Of a DNA stretch of 6,125 nt, positions 1 to 6,125 are shown piece by piece. The notes under the pieces were generated by a model. The model worked only from the letters and a program-made list of their open reading frames with translations, made no database searches and had not been told where the DNA came from. Both the position numbers and the translations under genes were made by a program. Origin of the DNA: an uncultured Actinomyces sp. Lineage in GTDB: Bacteria > Actinomycetota > Actinomycetes > Actinomycetales > Actinomycetaceae. The DNA lies in NCBI GenBank assembly GCA_902373545.1, contig CABKMZ010000108.1:1-6125 (forward strand), given 5' to 3'. Every line of letters begins with the position of its first letter. Position 1 is the stretch's first letter.

Positions 1-3000
1 CTGACGACCGCCCGCGCCATGGGCATCCCCTTCGTCCAGGAGGTCATCGCCGGCACCGAGGCCACCCAGCGCCTCCACCCCGAGGTCGACGTCGTCATCG
101 AGCTGGGCGGCGAGGACGCCAAGCTCACCTACCTGCACCCCACCCCCGAGCAGCGCATGAACGGCACCTGCGCGGGCGGCACCGGCGCGTTCATCGACCA
201 GATGGCGACCCTCCTGCACACGGACGCCTCCGGCCTCGGCGAGCTGGCGACCCGCCACACCCAGCTCTACCCGATCGCCTCGCGCTGCGGCGTCTTCGCC
301 AAGTCCGACATCCAGCCCCTCATCAACCAGGGCGCCGCCCACGAGGACCTGGCCGCCTCCATCTTCAACGCCGTCGCCACCCAGACCATCGCCGGCCTGG
401 CGTGCGGGCGCCCGATCCGCGGAACCGTCATGTTCCTCGGCGGCCCTCTGCACTTCCTGCCCGCCCTGCGCGAGGCCTACAAGGCCCTCCTGCCCAAGGC
501 TGACTCCTTCGTCACACCCGACGACGCCCAGCTCTACGTCGCGATCGGCGCGGCCCTCCTCGCGCAGAAGGAGGCCGCCAAGAAGGCGCGCCAGGCCGAG
601 GAAGCGGGCGCGACCTCCGTCGAGACCCGCGGCGAGAAGCTCACCACCCTCATGGAGCGCCTCGCCGCCGCCCCCGTCCAGGTCGAGTCTCCGCGCATGG
701 ACCCCCTCTTCGCCACGCCGGAGGACCGCGAGGAGTTCATCGCCCGCCACAGCCTCGATGTCATCCCCAAGGCCAGCCTCGACGAGGCCGAGGGGCGCTG
801 CTGGCTCGGCATCGACGCGGGCTCCACGACGATCAAGGCGGTCGTCATCGACTCCCAGGACCGCATCGTCTTCACCCACTACGCCTCCAACGAGGGCGAC
901 CCCGTGGCCGCGGCCGTCGACATCGTGCGCGCGGTGCGAGGCGCGCTGCCCGAGGGCTGCGAGATCGGCCGCTCGTGCGCGACCGGCTACGGCGAAGGCC
1001 TCGTCAAGGCTGCCCTCACCATGGACGAGGGCGAGATCGAGACGATGGCCCACTACCGGGCCGCCGAATTCATCTGCCCCGGCGTCACCTCCGTCATCGA
1101 CATCGGCGGCCAGGACATGAAGTACCTGCGCATCCGCGACCACGCGGTGGACTCCATCTCCGTCAACGAGGCCTGCTCCTCGGGCTGCGGCTCCTTCCTG
1201 CAGACCTTCGCCCAGACGATGGGCACAGACGTGCGCTCCTTCGCGCGCATGGCTATGGAGTCCGAGTCCCCCGTGGATCTGGGCACCCGCTGCACGGTGT
1301 TCATGAACTCCTCCGTCAAGCAGGCGCAGAAGGAAGGCGCGGACGTGCGCGACATCAGCGCCGGCCTGTCCTACTCCGTCGTGCGTAACGCCCTCTACAA
1401 GGTCATCAAGCTCAAGGAGCCCTCGGACCTGGGTGAACGCGTCGTCGTCCAGGGTGGCACTTTCCTCAACGACTCGGTGCTGCGCGCCTTCGAGCTGCTC
1501 ACCGGCCGCGAGGTCGTGCGCCCCGACATCGCGGGCCTCATGGGCGCGTACGGTGCCGCCCTCACCGCGCGCATGCACGACACGGGGGAGGGGACCTCGT
1601 CCCTGGCCGCGATCGAGGCCCTCGAGGGCTTCAGCGTGGACACGACGCGCAAGACCTGCCGCCTGTGCCAGAACCACTGCCAGATGACGATCTCGACGTT
1701 CTCCAACGGCGAGCGTCACGTGTCGGGCAACCGCTGCGAGCGCGGCGCGTCCCTGGAGCGCGTGCCCAAGAAGTCGGAGCTGCCCAACCTCTACGACTGG
1801 AAGTACAAGCGGATCTTCGGCTACCGTCGCCTCACCGAGAAAAAGGCATTCCGCGGCGACATCGGTATCCCGCGCGTGCTCGGCATGTACGAGAACTACC
1901 CGTTCTGGTTCACGATGCTCACCGCGCTGGGCTTCCGCGTCATGATTTCGGGTCGCTCCAACCATGACCTCTTCGAGACCGGCATGGAGTCCATCCCCTC
2001 GGAGAACGTGTGCTACCCGGCCAAGCTCGTCCACGGGCACATCGAGTCCCTGCTGGACAAGGGCATCACGACGATCTTCTACCCCTGCGTCGACTTCGAG
2101 CAGAAGCTCACCGAGTCCGAAAACTCCTTCAACTGCCCCATCGTGGCGACCTACCCCGAGGTCATCCGCAACAACATGGAGCGCCTGACGGAGCCCGGCA
2201 CTAAGTTCATCAGCCCCTTCGTCAACTTCGGCAACCGCGACTACCTGCCCGCCCACCTGTCCAAGACCTTCAAGGAATACGGCTACGACATCCCCGTCGA
2301 GGAGATGAAAGCAGCCCTGGACAAGGCGTGGGAGGAAGACGCCGCCGTCAAGGCCGAAATCCGTGCGAAGGGCGTCGAAACCATCGAGTGGATGCGTGAG
2401 CACGGCGTGCGCGGCATCGTGCTGGCGGGCCGCCCCTACCACCTCGACCCCGAGATCAACCACGGCATCCCCGAGGTCATCGTCGGCCTGGGCATGGCCG
2501 TCCTCACCGAGGACTCCATCATCGACGCGCGCCTCGAGCGCCCCCTGCGCGTCCTCGACCAGTGGTCCTACCACTCGCGCCTCTACGAGGCCGCCGCCCG
2601 CGTCGGCGACGAGCCCGACCTCGAGATGGTCCAGCTCAACTCCTTCGGCTGCGGCGTCGACGCGATCACAGCCGACCAGGTCCAGGAAATTCTTGAGGGC
2701 CGCGGCGACGTGCACACCGTCCTCAAGATCGACGAGGTCTCCAACCTGGGTGCCGCGAAGATCCGCCTGCGTTCCCTCGACGCGGCGATCACCGAGCGCG
2801 CTTCCCTCGCCTCCGCGATCGACGAGGCCGGGGCCGGGGACGGCGAAAACGGTGCGGATGGAGCGGAACTGGCCCCCGCCTCGTCCGTGGGACTCGTGTC
2901 GGGTTCCGTCGACACGGCCACCCTGCGTGACCCCTCCGGCGACGCTGCCCGCGAGGAGGCAGTCGGCCACATCCAGCCGCGCGCCGTCTTCACCGAGGAG

Positions 3001-4350
3001 ATGCGCGAGGCCGGTTACGAGATCCTGGCCCCCCAGATGTCCCCGATCCACTTCCGCTTCCTCACCCCGCTGTTCGCGAGCGCTGGGCTGAAAGTGCGCG
3101 TCCTCGAACACACGAGCCGCACCTCCATGGAGGTCGGCCTGAAATACGTCAACAACGACTCGTGCTACCCGGCGATCGTCGTCATCGGCCAGCTCCTCGA
3201 CGAGTTCATCTCCGGGCGCGCCGACCCCGACCGCACGGCCGTCGGCATCACGCAGACGGGCGGCATGTGCCGCGCCAGCAACTACGCGGCCCTGCTGCGC
3301 AAGGGCCTGCGCGACGCCGGATACCCGCAGGTCCCCGTCATCGCCCTGTCCGTCCAGGGATTCGAGGACAACCCGGGTTTCCGCCTGGGCGTCACCCACA
3401 TCCACAAGGCCATCCAGGCCTTCGTCATCGGCGATGCCATCCAGTCGATGCTGCTGCGCGTGCGCCCCTACGAGGCCACCCCCGGCTCCGCGATGGAGCT
3501 GTACCGCACGTGGGACGGCTACGTCCAAGAGTGGATCACCTCGGGACGCGTGGCCGCCCTGGGTGGGCGCGTGTCCTACGGGAAGCTCATCCGCGAATGC
3601 GTGCGCGCCTTCGACGCCCTGCCCCTGCGCGACATTCCCCGCAAGCCGCGCGTCGGCCTCGTCGGCGAAATCCTCGTGAAGTTCCACCCCGACGCCAACA
3701 ACCACGCCGTCGACGTCATTGAGGCCGAGGGCTGCGAGGCCGAACTGCCCGGCCTCATGCAGTTCTTCCACAACTCCGTCGCCACCGCCGCGTGGGACAA
3801 GGAAAACCTGGGCATCGAGGGCAAGCAGCGCTACATCATGCCGATCGTGCTCTGGGCGCTCAAGAAGTACGAGAAGCCCGTGCACCGCGCGTTTGCCGCC
3901 ACGAACGGCAAGTTCGAGGCGCACCGGCCCATCGAAGAGATGATCGAGCGATCCCAGGACATCGCCCGCCTGGGCAACCAGGCCGGCGAAGGCTGGTACC
4001 TGACCGCCGAAATGGTCGACATGATCGAACACGGATGCCCGAACATCATCTGCGCCCAGCCCTTCGCGTGCCTGCCCAACCACATCGTCGGCAAGGGCAT
4101 GTTCCGGGCGCTGCGCACCCGCTACCCCGAGGCCAACATCGTGGCCGTCGACTACGACCCCGGCGCCTCCGAGGTCAACCAGCTCAACCGCATCAAGCTC
4201 ATGCTGGCCACCGCCCTGCAGGACCCGGAGGCGCGCGACAGCGAGGTTCTCCAGCTCGTGGACGTTGAAGAGCCGGCGTCGTGCGGCGGGTCCAGCTCGG
4301 TCATGCTCGGCATGCCGACGATCCCGCGCAGGGGGGCGGCGTTCCGCTAA
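1..4350 (+). CDS. Giant 2-hydroxyacyl-CoA dehydratase activase-type protein (two ASKHA ATPase modules + DUF2229/HgdB-like modules), 5'-partial
   Basis: Residues are counted from the in-frame ATG at base 19. That ATG is not the likely start: the frame is open to base 1 (LTTARA precedes it) and the first ATPase module lacks its GxDxGSTT loop, so I infer roughly 90 residues lie off the left edge. Module 1: LGGEDAK (29-35), C51 in CAGGTG, C90 in SRCGVF, GG at 141-142. Module 2 is complete: GIDAGSTTIK (264-273), IDIGGQDMK (360-368), C386 in CSSGCG, C425 in TRCTVF, QGGTF (478-482). The pairs C51/C90 and C386/C425 are each 39 apart, as in the [4Fe-4S] ligands of HgdC. C547, C550, C554 and C573 form a junction cluster. 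DUF2229/HgdB-like module A (about 615-930) has C665, C690 and C878. Module B (about 990-1415) has C1049, C1084 and C1351. The family couples ATP hydrolysis to low-potential electron transfer, classically for radical dehydration of 2-hydroxyacyl-CoA. The substrate of these large fusions is unknown to me. No signal peptide or membrane segment is visible, so it is probably cytoplasmic. The stop is TAA at 4348-4350. Family call is firm; function is inferred. Confidence 0.9.
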   Translation: MTTARAMGIPFVQEVIAGTEATQRLHPEVDVVIELGGEDAKLTYLHPTPEQRMNGTCAGGTGAFIDQMATLLHTDASGLGELATRHTQLYPIASRCGVFAKSDIQPLINQGAAHEDLAASIFNAVATQTIAGLACGRPIRGTVMFLGGPLHFLPALREAYKALLPKADSFVTPDDAQLYVAIGAALLAQKEAAKKARQAEEAGATSVETRGEKLTTLMERLAAAPVQVESPRMDPLFATPEDREEFIARHSLDVIPKASLDEAEGRCWLGIDAGSTTIKAVVIDSQDRIVFTHYASNEGDPVAAAVDIVRAVRGALPEGCEIGRSCATGYGEGLVKAALTMDEGEIETMAHYRAAEFICPGVTSVIDIGGQDMKYLRIRDHAVDSISVNEACSSGCGSFLQTFAQTMGTDVRSFARMAMESESPVDLGTRCTVFMNSSVKQAQKEGADVRDISAGLSYSVVRNALYKVIKLKEPSDLGERVVVQGGTFLNDSVLRAFELLTGREVVRPDIAGLMGAYGAALTARMHDTGEGTSSLAAIEALEGFSVDTTRKTCRLCQNHCQMTISTFSNGERHVSGNRCERGASLERVPKKSELPNLYDWKYKRIFGYRRLTEKKAFRGDIGIPRVLGMYENYPFWFTMLTALGFRVMISGRSNHDLFETGMESIPSENVCYPAKLVHGHIESLLDKGITTIFYPCVDFEQKLTESENSFNCPIVATYPEVIRNNMERLTEPGTKFISPFVNFGNRDYLPAHLSKTFKEYGYDIPVEEMKAALDKAWEEDAAVKAEIRAKGVETIEWMREHGVRGIVLAGRPYHLDPEINHGIPEVIVGLGMAVLTEDSIIDARLERPLRVLDQWSYHSRLYEAAARVGDEPDLEMVQLNSFGCGVDAITADQVQEILEGRGDVHTVLKIDEVSNLGAAKIRLRSLDAAITERASLASAIDEAGAGDGENGADGAELAPASSVGLVSGSVDTATLRDPSGDAAREEAVGHIQPRAVFTEEMREAGYEILAPQMSPIHFRFLTPLFASAGLKVRVLEHTSRTSMEVGLKYVNNDSCYPAIVVIGQLLDEFISGRADPDRTAVGITQTGGMCRASNYAALLRKGLRDAGYPQVPVIALSVQGFEDNPGFRLGVTHIHKAIQAFVIGDAIQSMLLRVRPYEATPGSAMELYRTWDGYVQEWITSGRVAALGGRVSYGKLIRECVRAFDALPLRDIPRKPRVGLVGEILVKFHPDANNHAVDVIEAEGCEAELPGLMQFFHNSVATAAWDKENLGIEGKQRYIMPIVLWALKKYEKPVHRAFAATNGKFEAHRPIEEMIERSQDIARLGNQAGEGWYLTAEMVDMIEHGCPNIICAQPFACLPNHIVGKGMFRALRTRYPEANIVAVDYDPGASEVNQLNRIKLMLATALQDPEARDSEVLQLVDVEEPASCGGSSSVMLGMPTIPRRGAAFR

Positions 4351-4365
4351 GCGGCCGTTTGCTAT

Positions 4366-4400
4366 CGACGAGGCCCGGGCTGGTTTCCCGGGTTTCGTCG
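4366..4400 (+). terminator. Probable terminator of the activase transcript
   Basis: A 14-bp stem (4366-4379 with 4387-4400) closes a 7-base loop (CTGGTTT), starting 15 bases after the TAA. The core is CCCGGG paired with CCCGGG, flanked by CGACGA/TCGTCG. The two middle pairs are G-U in the + strand RNA, while the opposite RNA would have two A-C mismatches, so the hairpin is most stable in the activase transcript. There is no run of U after it; a GC-rich hairpin (4408-4420) follows instead. Weak or absent U-tracts are common in high-GC actinobacteria, which lowers certainty. Confidence 0.6.
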
Positions 4401-4452
4401 CCTTCGGCGGGGCCTCCCCGATTCCCGGCCACGGCCTCGTCGCTCATACACA

Positions 4453-4488
4453 GGCGTGGGGGTGACTCGTTCGAGTCACCCCCACGCC
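4453..4488. terminator. Long perfect inverted repeat, probable bidirectional or GH2-side terminator
   Basis: Two 17-base arms (4453-4469 and 4472-4488) are exact reverse complements around a central TT. In RNA this gives a stem of about 16 bp with a GTTC tetraloop. It lies about 32 bases past the GH2 stop on the - strand. Reading on the - strand, the bases after the stem begin TGTGTATGAG, moderately T-rich, whereas on the + strand a GC-rich hairpin follows. It therefore suits termination of the GH2 transcript best, though the perfect pairing would work both ways. Confidence 0.7.
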
Positions 4489-4519
4489 CGCGCTTCGGCG
4501 CGCCTTCGACGCGGCGCGC
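4489..4519. repeat. Overlapping GC hairpins with TTCG loops
   Basis: Two alternative hairpins share bases. One is CGCGC (4489-4493), loop TTCG, GCGCG (4498-4502), the classic stable C(UUCG)G form in + strand RNA. The other is GCGCGCC (4498-4504) paired with GGCGCGC (4513-4519) around an 8-base loop, abutting the GH2 stop codon. They cannot form together. They may help RNA end formation or be a by-product of GC-rich sequence. Confidence 0.45.
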
Positions 4520-4520
4520 G

Positions 4521-6125
4521 CTACATCACCAAGCTTCCGTGCGCGATCTCAAAGCCCGCCGACGCCCAGCCCGTGCTGTACGACAGGCACACCGAGACCT
4601 CGCGGATGCCCGAGGACGGCCAGGGCACCGGGAAGAAACCCGTCTCGCCCGGCTCAACGTTCAAAGAGGCCGAGTGCTCCCACGTCACGCGCCCCTCGTC
4701 GATGACGCGGCACAGGAACTCCAGATCCGACGTGGACGTGAACGTCATGTGGTTGCGTACCGTCACCCCCGAATACGAGGGCGCCACCGTCACCGGCGCG
4801 TAGTGCAACTCCTCGCCTCGCACCTTGCGCAGGTCCGGGAAATGCGCCTGGGAGTACTCCGGGCGCGTCGGATCAAGCGCGTGGGCGGCGCGGACCTCGT
4901 CCTCCTCGTCCCCGATCGCCCAGGCGATGACGCTCGGGTGAGCGCGGTCGCGGCGGATCGCCGCCTCGATGGCCTCGTCGCGTGCCACCCCCGGGCCGTA
5001 CAGGTTTGACGCGCAGTCGATGACGTACAGGCCGTACTCGTCGGCCAGATCCAGGAATCGGGCGTGCCCGGGCGCGTCAGCGATCACGACCGTGTTGACG
5101 CCGTGGCGCTTACACCACACGATGTCGTCGAGCATCTCCGGGATGTTGACGGCCAGGCCCGTGCGCCCGTCGCACTCGTTGCGGGTCACTCCCCGCAGGG
5201 CCAGTGCCTTGCCCGCCAGGCTCACCCCCTGGGAGGTTGCCTCAACGTCGCGGAAGCCGAGGTCAAGGGAGACCGTGTCCTTGACCCCCTCCTCGTCGCG
5301 CAGCGTCACAATCAGCCGGTACAGCGCCGGCTCCTCGGCGCTCCACGGGATCACGTCCAGACCCCGCGCGGTCACAACCTCATCAGGAGAAGCGACCGCA
5401 GACCACAGCCTCTTCTGCTCGGTCTCGTTCACGAGCGCGGCGTGAACCTCGACCCCACCCGTGGTTTCGACGCGCAGCGTTAGCGCGCCCGCGCGACCAT
5501 CGTGGGACGCCACCGGCACCACGTCCACGATGTGAGCCGGAGGCCTGGCCTCCAACGACACCTCGCGGAACAAACCGTGGCAGCACACCGGCGAATCCAT
5601 CAGCAACACGACGAGCGTATGCGAGTGAGTAGGCTGCAACGCGTCGGTCACGTCGAAGGTCGCAGGAATGAAACCGTCCGCGCAGAAACCAACGAACGTT
5701 CCATCAACCCACGCATAGAGAGGCCCCGAAAAACCCCCGAAGGTCACGGTCATCATCCAGCCGCGTTCAACCGCCTCCTTCAGGGGGGCGTCACAGATGA
5801 ACTCGCGGCGCAGAATCGACGCGCGCACCAGGTCGGAGGGCTCTTCGTCGCCGACACGGGAGGCGTCCTCCTCGCGGGCCTGACCCTCACCGCGTATCCA
5901 CGAGCCGTCCAGCTCGAGGATGCCGGGCACAGATGTCGCGCCGAAATGTTGATAAGAAGGAGCCCTCTCAATGAGCTCCGAGGCGGTGCCAGTGGCACCG
6001 GTAACTTGCCAGGTGCTTGAGAGCAGCTGGAGTGGCCTGCGTGACCTCCACGTCGCGTGCACCGTCAAACGGTTCACCGACGCCCCTGGGTCCCGCAGCC
6101 ACGTGACGTCCGGTTCCAGGATGTG
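4521..6125 (-). CDS. Glycoside hydrolase family 2 / LacZ-like protein, shortened and probably non-catalytic, 5'-partial
   Basis: Residues are counted from the in-frame GTG at 6077 (518 residues to TAG at 4521-4523). The frame stays open to the right edge, adding 16 residues that include TWLRDPGASVNRL, which resembles the opening of GH2 beta-galactosidases, so the real start is probably outside. Domains by resemblance to LacZ: jelly-roll sugar-binding domain (about 1-180, with LYAWVDGTFVGF at 120-131 and GLFREVSLEARP at 168-179), Ig-like domain (about 181-278, ending GFRDVEA), first part of the TIM barrel (LRGVTRNE 294-301, DEYGLYVID 346-354, RDRAHPSVIAWAIGDE 376-391), then a jump to an Ig-like domain 4 (about 427-515). 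E391 aligns with the acid/base Glu461 of LacZ, but its partner Asn is D390. The segment holding nucleophile Glu537 is absent, as is domain 5; the family norm is about 1000 residues. Codon use matches the neighbouring gene and no frameshift is visible. Beta-galactosidase activity is unlikely; carbohydrate binding is possible. No signal peptide is visible in the window. Confidence 0.85.
   Translation of the reverse strand, partial: HILEPDVTWLRDPGASVNRLTVHATWRSRRPLQLLSSTWQVTGATGTASELIERAPSYQHFGATSVPGILELDGSWIRGEGQAREEDASRVGDEEPSDLVRASILRREFICDAPLKEAVERGWMMTVTFGGFSGPLYAWVDGTFVGFCADGFIPATFDVTDALQPTHSHTLVVLLMDSPVCCHGLFREVSLEARPPAHIVDVVPVASHDGRAGALTLRVETTGGVEVHAALVNETEQKRLWSAVASPDEVVTARGLDVIPWSAEEPALYRLIVTLRDEEGVKDTVSLDLGFRDVEATSQGVSLAGKALALRGVTRNECDGRTGLAVNIPEMLDDIVWCKRHGVNTVVIADAPGHARFLDLADEYGLYVIDCASNLYGPGVARDEAIEAAIRRDRAHPSVIAWAIGDEEDEVRAAHALDPTRPEYSQAHFPDLRKVRGEELHYAPVTVAPSYSGVTVRNHMTFTSTSDLEFLCRVIDEGRVTWEHSASLNVEPGETGFFPVPWPSSGIREVSVCLSYSTGWASAGFEIAHGSLVM

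Larger units (their letters stand above)
4351..4520. other. Convergent intergenic spacer, hairpin-rich, no gene
   Basis: This stretch separates the stop of the + strand activase (4350) from the stop of the - strand GH2 protein (4521). I see no credible coding region, tRNA or promoter. It is packed with inverted repeats: 4366-4400, 4408-4420 (5-bp stem CGGGG/CCCCG with loop CCT), 4453-4488, 4489-4502 and 4498-4519. Because the flanking genes converge, transcription termination in both directions is the simplest role. Short open frames that cross it are extensions of out-of-frame reading and carry no recognisable motif. Confidence 0.75.

Noticed and set aside
19..21. ATG as the start of the activase gene
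   Set aside because: The frame is open upstream to base 1, and the protein from this ATG lacks the first phosphate-binding loop that its own second copy has. The gene is cut by the window edge.
2363..3091. 242-residue + strand open frame inside the activase gene
   Set aside because: It is rich in Arg, Ser, Pro and Ala, typical of a shifted frame in GC-rich coding DNA, and overlaps conserved HgdB-like sequence in the real frame.
4453..4488. Perfect inverted repeat as a transposon end or integration site
   Set aside because: There is no transposase, no matching partner copy in the window and no target duplication. Its place between convergent stops fits a terminator better.
4800..4860. Frameshift or assembly error explaining the missing GH2 barrel segment
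   Set aside because: Both flanks are in the same frame and no remnant of the missing segment is seen in other frames nearby. A collapsed assembly cannot be fully excluded, but it would have to be exactly in frame.
4281..5009. 242-residue + strand open frame crossing the spacer and antisense to the GH2 gene
   Set aside because: It crosses both hairpins, has Arg-rich shadow composition, and shows no motif; the - strand frame gives clear GH2 similarity.
1..6125. CRISPR array, tRNA or rRNA genes, phage or plasmid features
   Set aside because: No regularly spaced direct repeats, cloverleaf-like segments or rRNA-like stretches were seen; nearly all bases belong to the two long genes.

Overview
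This window holds two long convergent genes separated by about 170 bases of hairpin-rich spacer. The DNA is strongly GC-rich, with C or G at most third codon positions, and both genes share this style. Together with the protein types, this suggests a high-GC, facultative or anaerobic actinobacterium. My best guess is the Actinomyces/Schaalia group, but that rests on recall of protein style and not on a search.

Left part (1-4350, + strand): most of a giant 2-hydroxyacyl-CoA dehydratase activase-type protein (CoA-substrate-specific enzyme activase with a DUF2229 region). Its frame is open through the left edge, so the true N-terminus, including the first phosphate-binding loop, lies outside. 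The chain carries two tandem HgdC-like ASKHA ATPase modules, a four-cysteine junction, and two related HgdB/DUF2229-like modules. In both ATPase modules the presumed [4Fe-4S] cysteines are exactly 39 residues apart. Each HgdB-like module has its own set of three well-placed cysteines. The protein therefore looks like a whole ATP-driven, low-potential electron-transfer machine in one polypeptide, with both the normally dimeric activase and the normally dimeric reductase partner fused in tandem.

Middle (4351-4520): no gene. It contains a wobble-containing hairpin just after the first gene, a near-perfect 36-base inverted repeat, and GC-rich hairpins with TTCG loops. These are best read as terminators for the two converging transcripts.

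Right part (4521-6125, - strand): a glycoside hydrolase family 2 / LacZ-like protein, open through the right edge. It keeps the beta-sandwich domains and the start of the TIM barrel. It appears to lack the nucleophile half of the barrel, the large C-terminal domain 5, several metal- and substrate-binding residues, and the Asn of the Asn-Glu acid/base motif. It reads as an intact but probably non-catalytic GH2 relative.

Nothing links the two genes functionally. They converge, do not share an operon, and probably belong to separate units that extend beyond both edges. The points of most interest are the double-duplicated one-chain activase/reductase and the apparent GH2 pseudoenzyme.
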